Part shown: one piece after another, positions 24,760 through 33,248 of the stretch
How positions within the stretch are numbered: the first letter of the stretch is position 1
Layout: each line of letters starts with the position of its first letter
NCBI GenBank assembly: GCA_026126305.1
Contig: JAHCJI010000001.1
Location: forward strand, 248,001 to 312,000
Direction: 5' to 3'
DNA: 64,000 bases
From: Phycisphaeraceae bacterium
GTDB taxonomy: Bacteria > Planctomycetota > Phycisphaerae > Phycisphaerales > UBA1924
Translations under genes and position numbers: made by a program
The notes under the pieces: model-generated
Databases searched by the model: none
The model's input: only the letters and a program-made list of their open reading frames with translations
What the model was told of the DNA's origin: nothing

Positions 24760-25638
24760 ATGGACGCACTCGAAATCCGGGCTTTTGCAAAGCTGAACCT
24801 GGCGCTGGCGGTAGCGCCCGCCGAGCACGAAGGCCCGCGGCGTGGTTGGCACCGCGTGTGTTCGTGGATGCACGCGATTGATCTGCGCGACGACGTGCGG
24901 GTGGAGGTCGACCGGTCGCTTCACGGGCCGGTGCTCGATGTCCGCTGGGCCGACGACGCGCCGTTGCACGCGGGCGAGGCGGTGGCCTGGGACGTAGAGC
25001 AAGACCTGGCTCTGCGGGCGGCGCGGTTGCTGCGTGAGGCGGTGCCGCTGCGTATCACGGTTCGCAAGCGCATCCCCGACGGCGGGGGGCTGGGTGGTGG
25101 CAGCAGCGACGCGGCGGCAGTGTTGCGCGCTGGCGACGCGCTGCTGGGGCTGAACCTGGGACCAGCAAGGCTGCGCGAGATGGCGATGGGGCTCGGCAGC
25201 GACGTAGCGTTCTTCATCGACGACACCCATCCGAGCCTCGACACGCCGCCCAGGCCCGCCGTCGTCGCGGGCTTTGGCGAGGCCATCGACCGGCTGCCAG
25301 CGCCAGCCGAGCGCGTGGGGGTGACGCTGGCGATCCCGCCCTTCGGCTGCGCCACGGGCGAGGTGTATGGCGCGTTCGATGGGCTTTGCCCCGGGCCGCT
25401 GCGCGAGGTGGCCGTGCGCGGGCTGGCGGGCATGTCGCCTCGCGCGGCGGCGTTGTTCAACGACCTGGCGGCGGCGGCCGAGGTGGTGCAACCAACCTTG
25501 CGAAACCTGCGGGCGCGGCTGGGCCGTGCATGGTCATGCCCGGTGCATGTGACGGGCAGCGGGTCGGTGTTGTTCGCTCTGGGCCAGCACGATGCGGCCG
25601 ACACCGGCTGCACGATCGTGCATAGTGAACTGGTATAA
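24760..25638 (+). CDS. ispE: 4-diphosphocytidyl-2-C-methyl-D-erythritol kinase
   Basis: 292 residues of the GHMP kinase family. RAFAKLNLALAV at the start, ATP motif IPDGGGLGGGSSDAAAVL at about 107 and VHVTGSGSVLFAL near the C terminus match IspE, which phosphorylates CDP-methylerythritol in the MEP isoprenoid pathway. It is the first of three co-oriented, closely spaced genes (ispE, ROK, M20). Confidence 0.92.
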   Translation: MDALEIRAFAKLNLALAVAPAEHEGPRRGWHRVCSWMHAIDLRDDVRVEVDRSLHGPVLDVRWADDAPLHAGEAVAWDVEQDLALRAARLLREAVPLRITVRKRIPDGGGLGGGSSDAAAVLRAGDALLGLNLGPARLREMAMGLGSDVAFFIDDTHPSLDTPPRPAVVAGFGEAIDRLPAPAERVGVTLAIPPFGCATGEVYGAFDGLCPGPLREVAVRGLAGMSPRAAALFNDLAAAAEVVQPTLRNLRARLGRAWSCPVHVTGSGSVLFALGQHDAADTGCTIVHSELV

Positions 25639-25648
25639 GGGGCCGAAC

Positions 25649-26578
25649 GTGGACGCATCAGCATCGGCAGGTTCCCGGCTTGTGGGTGTTGATCTGGGCG
25701 CGACGGGCTTGCGCGCGGGCGTCATCGATGAGCAGGGCCACGTTGTCTCGCGCGCGAAGGTGGCCACGCCCAAGGATGCCGAACAGGCCGCCCTCGCCAT
25801 CGCGAATGTTGTCATGCAAGCGTGCCTGGAAGCGGGTATCGCGTTGCCCGGCGCGGTGGGTGTTGGCGTGCCCGGGCCGGTGGTGGGCGAGACTATTACA
25901 GCGGCGGTGAACCTGGGCTGGCGCGACGTGCCACTGGCCGAGATGGTGGAACGCGCGCTGGGCGTGCGGGCCGTGCTCATCAACGACGTGAACGCGGCCG
26001 CGCTGGCCGAGCAACGCCTAGGCGCGGCCCGCGGCGAGGCGGACATGATCGCGGTGTGGATCGGCACGGGCGTGGGCGGTGGGGCGGTGCTGGGGGGCGA
26101 GCCGTACCTGGGCGTGGACGGGGTGGCGGTGGAGATCGGGCACATGATCATCGACGCGCGGGCGTCGGCGGGGGCGCGCACGGTGGAGGACTGCTGCTCG
26201 AGACGGGCGATCGTTGGAGAGGTTGAGCGCCGTTTGTCACTGGGAGAGGCGAGCATGATCGCTAACGCAACACCCGAAACCGTCGCCCGGGGCTATCGGG
26301 CGGGCGATGCGTTGTGTGTGGCGGTGGTGGATGGCGCCCTGGCGCTGGTGGGCGTGGCGGCGGCGGGGGCGTGCGCACTCTTGGGGCCCAAGGTGGTGGT
26401 TGTGGGCGGGGCGCTGGTCGAGGCTATCGGTCCATCGGTTGCGCAGGTCGTGTGGCAGGCGGCCAACGCCGACGCCTTCCCGCCCGGCCGGGTGCTCTCA
26501 GTTCGCCAGAGCGTCTTCGGCGACGACGCGGGGCTGATCGGGGCGGCGTTGTTCGCGGCCTATACAATGGATCGATGA
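25649..26578 (+). CDS. ROK family sugar kinase or regulator
   Basis: 309 residues from GTG 25649 (GTG 25625, overlapping ispE, is an alternative). GVDLGATGLRAGVID is the ATP-binding phosphate-1 loop, VGVGVPGPV and LINDVNAAALAEQRLGAA are typical ROK blocks, with IGTGVGGGAVL and EIGHMII following. The usual ROK zinc motif CxCGxxGCxE after GHM is not present; only EDCCSRRAI remains. No helix-turn-helix is present, so it is more likely a kinase than a repressor. Its stop overlaps the M20 start (ATGA). Confidence 0.85.
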   Translation: MDASASAGSRLVGVDLGATGLRAGVIDEQGHVVSRAKVATPKDAEQAALAIANVVMQACLEAGIALPGAVGVGVPGPVVGETITAAVNLGWRDVPLAEMVERALGVRAVLINDVNAAALAEQRLGAARGEADMIAVWIGTGVGGGAVLGGEPYLGVDGVAVEIGHMIIDARASAGARTVEDCCSRRAIVGEVERRLSLGEASMIANATPETVARGYRAGDALCVAVVDGALALVGVAAAGACALLGPKVVVVGGALVEAIGPSVAQVVWQAANADAFPPGRVLSVRQSVFGDDAGLIGAALFAAYTMDR

Positions 26579-27807
26579 CAACCACGGCTATGCGTTCCAT
26601 CACCCCTATCGACAAGACCATCGACGCCGACCTGCCCCGGCTTGTCGAGTTTCGGCGAGAGTTGCACCGCGCGCCGGAACTGAGCAACCGCGAGCACCAG
26701 ACGGCCGGGCGGATCGAGGCCGAGTTGCGCTCGCTGGGGCTCGATGTGAAGGCCGGCCTGGCCAGCAACGGGACGGGAGTGATCGCGTACCTGCCCGCGA
26801 CAAGGCCCACCGAGACGACCGTCGCCCTGCGGGCCGACATCGACGCCCTGCCCATCGCCGAGGCTACGGGCAAGCCCTGGGCATCCACCACGCCGGGCGT
26901 CATGCACGCTTGCGGGCACGACGGGCACGCCGCGATCTTGCTCGGCACGGCCCGCGCCTTGGCGAAGATGGAAGATCGGCCCAATAACGTGCTGTTCATC
27001 TTCCAGCCAGCCGAAGAGGACGGCGGCGGGGCCGAGGTAATGTGCGACCAGGGCGTGCTGGCCGGGCAGGCCGGCGGCGGGCTTGGCAAGGCGGTGACGC
27101 GGATCTTTGGCTTGCACGGCTGGCCCCGGATGCCCCTGGGCCACGTGGGCACGCGGGCGGGGGCGTTGCTGGCGAGCACCGACGACTTCGACGTGCGGAT
27201 CTTGGGCCGCGGCGGGCACGCGGCCATGCCCCACCTGGCGCGAGACCCCATCGTGGCGGCCAGCGCGGTGGTGCTGGCGTTGCAAACCGTCGTCTCGCGC
27301 GGCATCAACCCCAACGACGCGGGCGTGGTGACGGTCGGGCAGTTCGAGGCCGGCACCGCCAACAACATCATCCCCGACAGCGCCCGCATCGTGGGCACCA
27401 TCCGCGCCGTCACCGACGCGGCCCGCCGAACGCTGGGCGAGCGCTTCCGCGAGGTGGTCAAGGCCACCGCCGCCGCCCATGGCTGCGACGCGGATATCAC
27501 ATGGATGCCCGGCTACCCCGTGACGCATAACGACTCGTCGCTGGCCTCGCACGTGCTCGAGGTGGCCCGCGGGCTGCTGGGCGAGGACGCGGCCGAGGTG
27601 GTGCCCGAGCCCAGCATGGGCGGGGAAGACTTCAGCTACTTCGGGCGGCACGTGCCGGCGTGCTTCTTCCTGCTGGGGCTGCTGCCCAAGGGCCAGGACC
27701 CCGACACCACGCCGCTGCTGCACCAGCCGGGCTTCGACTTCAACGACGACGCGCTGGGTGTGGGCGTACGGATGATGGTGGCGCTGGCCTTGTCGCGGGG
27801 GGGATGA
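26575..27807 (+). CDS. M20 family amidohydrolase
   Basis: 410 residues. It carries LHRAPELSNREHQTAGRIEAEL, ALRADIDALPI, VMHACGHDGHAAILLG (metal-binding His), FQPAEEDGGGAEVM (Glu pair) and PSMGGEDFSYF, typical of the IAA-amino-acid hydrolase / hippurate hydrolase branch of M20. It hydrolyses an N-acyl amino acid or related amide. Start ATG 26575 overlaps the ROK stop by 4 nt, giving translational coupling and perhaps a shared role in amino-sugar or N-acyl salvage (inference). Confidence 0.93.
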   Translation: MTTTAMRSITPIDKTIDADLPRLVEFRRELHRAPELSNREHQTAGRIEAELRSLGLDVKAGLASNGTGVIAYLPATRPTETTVALRADIDALPIAEATGKPWASTTPGVMHACGHDGHAAILLGTARALAKMEDRPNNVLFIFQPAEEDGGGAEVMCDQGVLAGQAGGGLGKAVTRIFGLHGWPRMPLGHVGTRAGALLASTDDFDVRILGRGGHAAMPHLARDPIVAASAVVLALQTVVSRGINPNDAGVVTVGQFEAGTANNIIPDSARIVGTIRAVTDAARRTLGERFREVVKATAAAHGCDADITWMPGYPVTHNDSSLASHVLEVARGLLGEDAAEVVPEPSMGGEDFSYFGRHVPACFFLLGLLPKGQDPDTTPLLHQPGFDFNDDALGVGVRMMVALALSRGG

Positions 27808-27923
27808 TCGGAAGATGCCGGGCGGCGGGGGTTGGCGCCGGGAAGCCCGTTTTCGCAACGGATATCTTCGATTCCCGAACCGACCCCTGCAACCCTCGGC
27901 ACTCCGAGCGCATACAACCCTGT

Positions 27924-29294
27924 ATGGCAACCTCCATCTCAACCGTCGTCGTGGCCGCGACCATCATGGGGCTTGGTGCTGTCGCCTCCGCCCAGGAAGC
28001 CTGCGAACCGCAGCGGTTGACTTCGCCATTGGGTGCGCAGGCGCTTATTTACGGATACGATGTCGTCACCAACGGCACGCATTGGTTCGTCGCTGAAAGT
28101 GCCGCGCGCACGCCGTGCGCGACGGGCTTGTGCCAGACCGGGGCCGTGCATGTCTACGAAATGGTCGAAGACCGGCTGGTCCACACGCAGACGATCGTGC
28201 CACACGACGCACAATCCTTTCAGTCATTCGGCAGGAGCATCGCCGCCGATGGCAATCGCCTCGTCGTGGGCTCGCCATCGGCACCCTGGGGTGGTCGCGC
28301 ATGGTGGCCCGGAGTGGCGTATGTCTACGAACACGACGGCGAGCAGTGGGTCGAGACCGATCGCATCGGCCCGCCCGATGAGGTCATCCAGAAATTTGGG
28401 GTTGTCGTTCACGTCTACGGGCACGAGATCCTCGTTCGCGATGAGTTCGATCGCTTGTACCGCTACATCCACGGCCCCGAGGGCTGGACGCCAAGCGGTG
28501 TGCTCGCATGGGACCCGACGATGCTCACCTTCGCGACGGGCTTTGGCATCCGAACGGCATCGAACGAAGATTGGCTGTTCGTCGCGGCATACGTGGACGA
28601 TTCGGTTCTTTTGAACGGTGGATCGGTACATGTATTCCGACGCGGGCCTGACAACTCGCTCGAACTCGTGCAAATACTTCTTTTGTATGAAGAAGCAAGG
28701 TTCGGCCATGGCCTGGCTTTTGATGGAACGTTGTTGTACGTGGGTGCCCCCTTGCTCATGAATGACGTTCGATTTCAGGGTGGAGTTATCATCCATGAGT
28801 TCGATGGCTCGCTCTGGCACGAGACCCAGCGTCTGTTCGTCCGTGAGCCGGGCAGCAGGGGGGGATTCGGGACGACGGTGGTCGTCGAGGGAGACCGGAT
28901 GGTGCTGACGGCGGATCGGCAGTTTTCCGGCACGGCCCGCGGGACAACCTATCTCTTCCGCAGGAATGCCGACGGCCAGTGGTTCGAGGACCGCCGCCTG
29001 ATCCCCAACCCGCCATCGCCTGTCTCGCTTGGCTTTGGCTGGAAGTTGGCACTTTCGCAAGGCCGCCTGCTGGCCAGTTCGCACGATGAAAACGCCGCCT
29101 ACCTCTTCGACCTCACCTGTTTCGACTGCAAGCCCGACCTCGACGGCGACGGTGCCCTCACCATCTTCGACTACCTCGCCTTCCAGACCGCCTTCGGCAC
29201 CGGCGACCTCCGCGCCGACTTCGACGGCGACGGCGAGCTGACCATCTTCGACTTCCTGGCCTTCCAGACGGCGTTCGCCGAGGGGTGCGAGTAG
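27924..29294 (+). CDS. Secreted beta-propeller-like protein with GC-type dockerin tail
   Basis: 456 residues. The signal peptide ends in VASAQ. The central part has repeated blocks of form HVYEM...SFGRSIAADGNRLVVGSP...VYEHDGEQW, resembling FG-GAP-like beta-propeller blades. The C-terminal 55 residues hold two Asp-rich EF-hand loops (DLDGDGALTIFDYLAF and DFDGDGELTIFDFLAF) and end in Gly-Cys-Glu, the GC-type dockerin domain of Phycisphaerales. The last 45 residues are identical to those of the protein at 57021. ATG 27924 is chosen because it places the signal peptide correctly; the RBS is poor. Confidence 0.87.
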   Translation: MATSISTVVVAATIMGLGAVASAQEACEPQRLTSPLGAQALIYGYDVVTNGTHWFVAESAARTPCATGLCQTGAVHVYEMVEDRLVHTQTIVPHDAQSFQSFGRSIAADGNRLVVGSPSAPWGGRAWWPGVAYVYEHDGEQWVETDRIGPPDEVIQKFGVVVHVYGHEILVRDEFDRLYRYIHGPEGWTPSGVLAWDPTMLTFATGFGIRTASNEDWLFVAAYVDDSVLLNGGSVHVFRRGPDNSLELVQILLLYEEARFGHGLAFDGTLLYVGAPLLMNDVRFQGGVIIHEFDGSLWHETQRLFVREPGSRGGFGTTVVVEGDRMVLTADRQFSGTARGTTYLFRRNADGQWFEDRRLIPNPPSPVSLGFGWKLALSQGRLLASSHDENAAYLFDLTCFDCKPDLDGDGALTIFDYLAFQTAFGTGDLRADFDGDGELTIFDFLAFQTAFAEGCE

Positions 29295-29311
29295 GGGAGA
29301 TAGCCAGATTC

Positions 29312-29359
29312 CAGATGGCAGATGAAGAGGGGAGCTTCCGCCTCTTGACCTGCGATCTG
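29312..29359. repeat. Inverted repeat between convergent genes
   Basis: Two 19-nt arms (29312-29330 and 29341-29359) match at 16 of 19 positions when inverted, with a 10-nt spacer. It lies 18 nt after the dockerin gene stop and 8 nt before the psuG stop. It may act as a bidirectional terminator, although no long T run follows on either side, or it may be a small palindromic element like that in dus. Confidence 0.7.
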
Positions 29360-29366
29360 CTGTTTG

Positions 29367-30266
29367 CTACCCGGCCGCTGCGATCTGGGCCGCCAGAGCG
29401 GCGTTGGCGCGCACCAGCGCCAGGTTGGACTCGAGCGTTCGGCCCTGCGACACCCGGTGCAGCGCGTCGAGCAATGCGGGCGTTGCGTCTCGCCCACGGG
29501 CCGTGCCGGCTAGGGCACGCGCGGCCTCGAGCCATTGCGACCATTGGTCCGGCTCTATGGCGTGCTCGGCGGGCACGGGCTGGACCACCAGCACCCCCGT
29601 GCCGTGCTGGGCCAGATGGCGACTAGCAAACCGGGCCAGGTCGTCGGCGTCGTCAAAGGTGGCGTCGACACTCGCGTCGCTGTGCGTGAGGTAGAAGGCG
29701 GGGAAGGTATTCGTGCGAAAGCCCAGCACGGGCACGCCGAGGGTTTCGAGGAGTTCTCGTGTGCCCGCCACGTCGAGGATGGCCTTGACACCGCTGCACA
29801 CCACGGCCACGGGGTGGGTCGCCAGGGCCATCAGATCGGGGCTGATATCCAGGTGTTGGGCGAGGTTTGGGTGCAGCCCGCCCAGCCCGCCGGTAGCCAT
29901 GACGCGGATGCCGACGCTGGCGGCCAGCGCGACGGTGGCGCTGACGGTGGTGGCGGCGGTGGCACGCTGGTAGATGAGCGGGCCCAGGTTGGCGATGTTG
30001 GCCTTGTGGATGGTGGGCGCGTCGAGCAATCGCGCCAGTTCGTCGTGGGTCATGCCGACGATGGGCGTGCCGTCGAGCACGCCGATGGTGGCCGGCGTAG
30101 CGCCGTGGCTTGTGATGATGGCATCCAGTTCGCGGGCCAGCGGCAGGCCTTGGCCCTTGGGCAGGCCTTGGGCGAGGAGGGTTGTCTCGAGCGCAACGAC
30201 CGCACGCCCGGCGGCGCGTCGCACGGGTGTGGTGCGGTGCGCTCGGGCGTGCTGGTGGTGGGCCAT
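29367..30266 (-). CDS. psuG: Pseudouridine-5'-phosphate glycosidase
   Basis: 299 residues. ALETTLLAQGLPKGQGLPLA, ATIGVLDGTPIVGM, VMATGGLGGLHP and SGVKAILDVAGTRELLETLGVPVLGF are PsuG blocks. It cleaves pseudouridine 5'-phosphate to uracil and ribose 5-phosphate, reversibly. A pseudouridine kinase (PfkB type) is usually a partner; the PfkB gene at 33920 is nearby but not adjacent and looks more like a general sugar/nucleoside kinase. HU lies upstream on the same strand, 34 nt away. Confidence 0.93.
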   Translation of the reverse strand: MAHHQHARAHRTTPVRRAAGRAVVALETTLLAQGLPKGQGLPLARELDAIITSHGATPATIGVLDGTPIVGMTHDELARLLDAPTIHKANIANLGPLIYQRATAATTVSATVALAASVGIRVMATGGLGGLHPNLAQHLDISPDLMALATHPVAVVCSGVKAILDVAGTRELLETLGVPVLGFRTNTFPAFYLTHSDASVDATFDDADDLARFASRHLAQHGTGVLVVQPVPAEHAIEPDQWSQWLEAARALAGTARGRDATPALLDALHRVSQGRTLESNLALVRANAALAAQIAAAG

Positions 30267-30300
30267 GGCCGAGGCTAGGCCCGCGGGATGGCGGCGGGTC

Positions 30301-30735
30301 TCAGGCGACCATGTCCTTGAGGGCCTTGAGCGGCCGGACCTTGACGACGTTGCGGGCGGGCTTGGCCTTGAAGGTGGTTTCCTGGCCCGTGAAGGGGTTA
30401 ACGCCCTTGCGCGCCTTGGTGGCGGGCTTGCGGACGACGGTGACCTTCATGAGCCCGGGCACGCTGAAGACGCCCGCGCTTCCCTTCTTCAGGTCAGCGG
30501 CGATCATCGCGCTCATGGTCTCGAACACGGCGGCCACTTCCTTCTTGGAGATGCCCACGTGCTCGGCGATGGCCGCCTGGATCTCGCTCTTGGAGCGGGG
30601 CTTGTCCTTGGCCCCAACGATCTTCGCCGGGGCGGCGGGCTTGGCCGAGACCTTGCGGCTGTCGGCGGCCGACTTGGCGCGGCGGACGGTCTTCTTGGTG
30701 GGACGGGTCGAACGGGACGTGGTTTTCTTGGCCAT
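30301..30735 (-). CDS. HU-family DNA-binding protein with basic N-terminal tail
   Basis: 144 residues. The C-terminal 95 are an HU/IHF domain (SKSEIQAAIAEHVGISKKEV, the arm region GVFSVPGLMKVTVVRKPATKARKGVNPFTGQ, ending KVRPLKALKDMV). The first about 48 residues are a Lys/Arg/Thr/Ala-rich tail, as in eukaryote-like extended HU proteins. It bends and compacts DNA. Twin A-tract palindromes at 30846-30917 lie about 110-180 nt upstream of its start. Confidence 0.9.
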   Translation of the reverse strand: MAKKTTSRSTRPTKKTVRRAKSAADSRKVSAKPAAPAKIVGAKDKPRSKSEIQAAIAEHVGISKKEVAAVFETMSAMIAADLKKGSAGVFSVPGLMKVTVVRKPATKARKGVNPFTGQETTFKAKPARNVVKVRPLKALKDMVA

Positions 30736-30845
30736 TTCAGCACTCCGTGCGTGCGGTCCGGCGTGCGCGCCGGTCGATGTGCCCTACTCCAGGCAACTGC
30801 TTCTACGCATCCGCTCGCCGACAGTTGTTCGGCTTGCGCGGCTTT

Positions 30846-30917
30846 GGGCCTGAAAAAACCGTGCTTTTTGAGCCATATTTCTTCCATCGGGCCCAAAAAC
30901 CCCTGTTTTTTGGCCCC
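30846..30917. repeat. Twin A-tract palindromes between HU and Y-family polymerase
   Basis: Two 29-nt imperfect palindromes (30846-30874 and 30889-30917) share the plan GGGCC, A run, spacer, T run, GGCC. Their four A/T runs have centres near 30855, 30867, 30897 and 30908, that is close to helical phasing, so the segment is predicted to be curved. It lies between the divergent HU and Y-family polymerase genes and may bind HU or another nucleoid protein. Confidence 0.65.
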
Positions 30918-31036
30918 GCACGCCCATTTGCAAACGCCCGGACACGTTCGTCGGCAACCCAATGCGACCGCGCGATGGCAAGCCAAAGGCCCCGGAATCG
31001 CTGGACATTCCAAGAATAATAGGGTATTGTTTGGGT

Positions 31037-32257
31037 ATGCCACAACCCTCGACCCTGCCCAACTGGATCTTCGTGGACATGGACGGGTTCTTCGCCTCGG
31101 CCGAGCAGCACCTCAGGCCCGCGTTGCGCGGGCGGCCGGTGGGGGTGGTGCCGGTGGAGAGCGATTCGAGCTGCGTGATCGCGTCGAGCATCGACGCCAA
31201 GCGGCGTGGGGTGAAGGTGGGCACGCCCGTGCCCGAGGCGCGTCGGCTGTGCCCGGGCATCGTGCTGGTGCTGGCCAGGCCGGCGGTGTACGTGCGGGTG
31301 CATAACGAGTTGGCGGCGGTGATCGAGACGGTGCTGCCCATCGAGAAGACCTATTCGGTGGACGAGTGGGCCATCCGCCTGCGCGGGCCCGAGCGCTGCT
31401 GGGGGCGAGCGATGGAACTGGGCCAGGCCATCAAGGACCGCGTGCGCGAGGGCTTCAGCGAGGCGCTCACCTGCTCGGTAGGCGTGGCGCCCACGCGGCT
31501 ATTGGCCAAGGTGGCCTGCGACCGGCGCAAGCCCGACGGGCTCATGGCCCTGCCCGCGGGCGAGGTGCTCGAGCACCTGGGCCACTTGGAAGTGCGCGAA
31601 TTGCCCGGCATCGCCGAGGCCATGAGTGCCCGCCTGGAGCGCCGCGGCGTGCGCACCATCGCCGACCTGTGGGCCCTGCGGCGGCACGAGGCCCACGACA
31701 TCTGGGCCTCGGTCGTGGGTGCGCGATACTGGGACGGGCTGCACGGCATCGACGAGCCCGAGATCGCCACGCGCCGGCACTCCATGAGCCACGCCAACGT
31801 CCTCGAACCACGCCTGCGCACCGACGAGGGCGCCAGGCAGATGCTCGTGCGCCTGGTCACCCGCCTGGGCAAACGCCTGCGACAGGAGGGCTACCGCGCC
31901 GCCGAACTGGGCATCCAGGTGCGATACACCGACGGCCGGCGGTTTGCCGCCTCCCACACCCTGCCCCACGTGTGGGACACGCCCGCGCTGCTCGAATGCC
32001 TGTACACGCTGTGGGCCCGACGCCGGGTGATCGACGCCAGGCCGCAGCAGGTGGGCGCCGTCGTCGCGGGGCTCACCCACGCCGGCCAAACGCCCGAGAT
32101 GCTCTTCGGCAAGGAGCACAAGAACACCGACCTGTCGAAGGTGATGGACGCGGCCGTGGGGCGATGGGGCCCGGGGTCGCTGTACTTCGGGTCGATGCAC
32201 GGTTGCAGCCACCCGATGGACGAGAAGATCGCCTTCGGGCGGGTGCCCCAGGGCTGA
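31037..32257 (+). CDS. Y-family DNA polymerase (DinB/ImpB-like)
   Basis: 406 residues. The palm begins IFVDMDGFFASAEQ (first catalytic Asp), with VIASSIDAKRRGVKVG and the second acidic pair in YSVDEW. The thumb/little-finger part includes TCSVGVAPTRLLAKVACDRRKPDGL and ELPGIAEAMSARLERRGV (helix-hairpin-helix). In standard Pol IV the second motif reads SxDEAxLD; here the region after DE (WAIRLRG) lacks the following Asp. It is a translesion polymerase. No LexA box was recognised upstream. Confidence 0.87.
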   Translation: MPQPSTLPNWIFVDMDGFFASAEQHLRPALRGRPVGVVPVESDSSCVIASSIDAKRRGVKVGTPVPEARRLCPGIVLVLARPAVYVRVHNELAAVIETVLPIEKTYSVDEWAIRLRGPERCWGRAMELGQAIKDRVREGFSEALTCSVGVAPTRLLAKVACDRRKPDGLMALPAGEVLEHLGHLEVRELPGIAEAMSARLERRGVRTIADLWALRRHEAHDIWASVVGARYWDGLHGIDEPEIATRRHSMSHANVLEPRLRTDEGARQMLVRLVTRLGKRLRQEGYRAAELGIQVRYTDGRRFAASHTLPHVWDTPALLECLYTLWARRRVIDARPQQVGAVVAGLTHAGQTPEMLFGKEHKNTDLSKVMDAAVGRWGPGSLYFGSMHGCSHPMDEKIAFGRVPQG

Positions 32258-32276
32258 GGCGGCGTACGCTGGGGGC

Positions 32277-33242
32277 ATGGATGCCACGCCCAACGTGCTG
32301 GTGACGCGGGCCGTGCCGGGCGTGCTCGACGTGCCCGGCGCGAGCGTGCGCGTGCTGGGCGAGGCCATGCCCGATCGCCGGGCGGTGCTCGACGCCATGC
32401 CCGGCGTGGACGTGCTGGTGAGCATGTTCACCGACCGCGTCGACGACGAACTGCTCGACGCGGCGGGCGGCACGCTGCGGGGCGTGTGCCAATACGCCGT
32501 GGGCACCGACAACATCGACCTGGACGCCTGCACGCGCCGGGGCGTGGTGGTGTGCAACACGCCCGATGCGGTGACCGAGGGCACTGCCGACCTGGCGTGG
32601 GCGTTGCTGCTGGCCGTAACGCGGCGCGTGGTCGAGGCCGACGCGTATGCGCGCAGCGCGGCCTACCCCGCCAACGGACCGCTGGGCATGGGCGACTTCC
32701 TGGGCGCCGACCTCACGGGCCGAACGCTGCTGATCGTCGGTGCGGGCCGCATCGGCCGCGCGGTGGCGCTGCGTTCCATCGGCTGGGGTATGCGCGTGCT
32801 CTACACCGCCCGCAGCCGAAAGTGGGACATGGAACTGGCCCCGCTGGCGGCGCGTCGCGTGGAGCTGGACGAGGGGCTGGCGATGGCCGACGTGGTAAGC
32901 CTGCACACGCCGCTGACGCCGCAGACAAGGCACCTGATCGACGCCCGCCGGCTGGGGCTGATGAAGCCCGGCGCCATCCTCATCAACACCGCGCGCGGGC
33001 CGGTGGTCGATGAGGTCGCGCTGGCCGACGCCCTGCGCGACGGCACGATCTGGGGCGCGGGGCTGGACGTCTTCGAGCGAGAGCCGGTTATCCACCCGGG
33101 CCTGCTCCAGGCCCGAAACGTGGTGCTTACGCCGCACATCGGCAGCGCCGAGCGTCGGTATCGCGAGATGATGACGGCGATGGTGGCCGACAACGCCCGC
33201 GCCATCCTCGATGGACACGAGCCGCCCAACCGCGTGGCGTAG
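32277..33242 (+). CDS. NAD-dependent D-2-hydroxyacid dehydrogenase
   Basis: 321 residues. The Rossmann motif is LLIVGAGRIGRAVAL near 150; the catalytic Arg, Glu and His lie in INTARGPVVDE, GAGLDVFEREPV and TPHIGSA. The family reduces 2-keto acids such as glyoxylate, hydroxypyruvate or phosphoglycerate-type substrates; at 321 residues with no ACT domain it is not a SerA. It starts 19 nt after the polymerase gene, so is probably co-transcribed with it. Confidence 0.9.
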   Translation: MDATPNVLVTRAVPGVLDVPGASVRVLGEAMPDRRAVLDAMPGVDVLVSMFTDRVDDELLDAAGGTLRGVCQYAVGTDNIDLDACTRRGVVVCNTPDAVTEGTADLAWALLLAVTRRVVEADAYARSAAYPANGPLGMGDFLGADLTGRTLLIVGAGRIGRAVALRSIGWGMRVLYTARSRKWDMELAPLAARRVELDEGLAMADVVSLHTPLTPQTRHLIDARRLGLMKPGAILINTARGPVVDEVALADALRDGTIWGAGLDVFEREPVIHPGLLQARNVVLTPHIGSAERRYREMMTAMVADNARAILDGHEPPNRVA

Positions 33243-33248
33243 GCCCGA

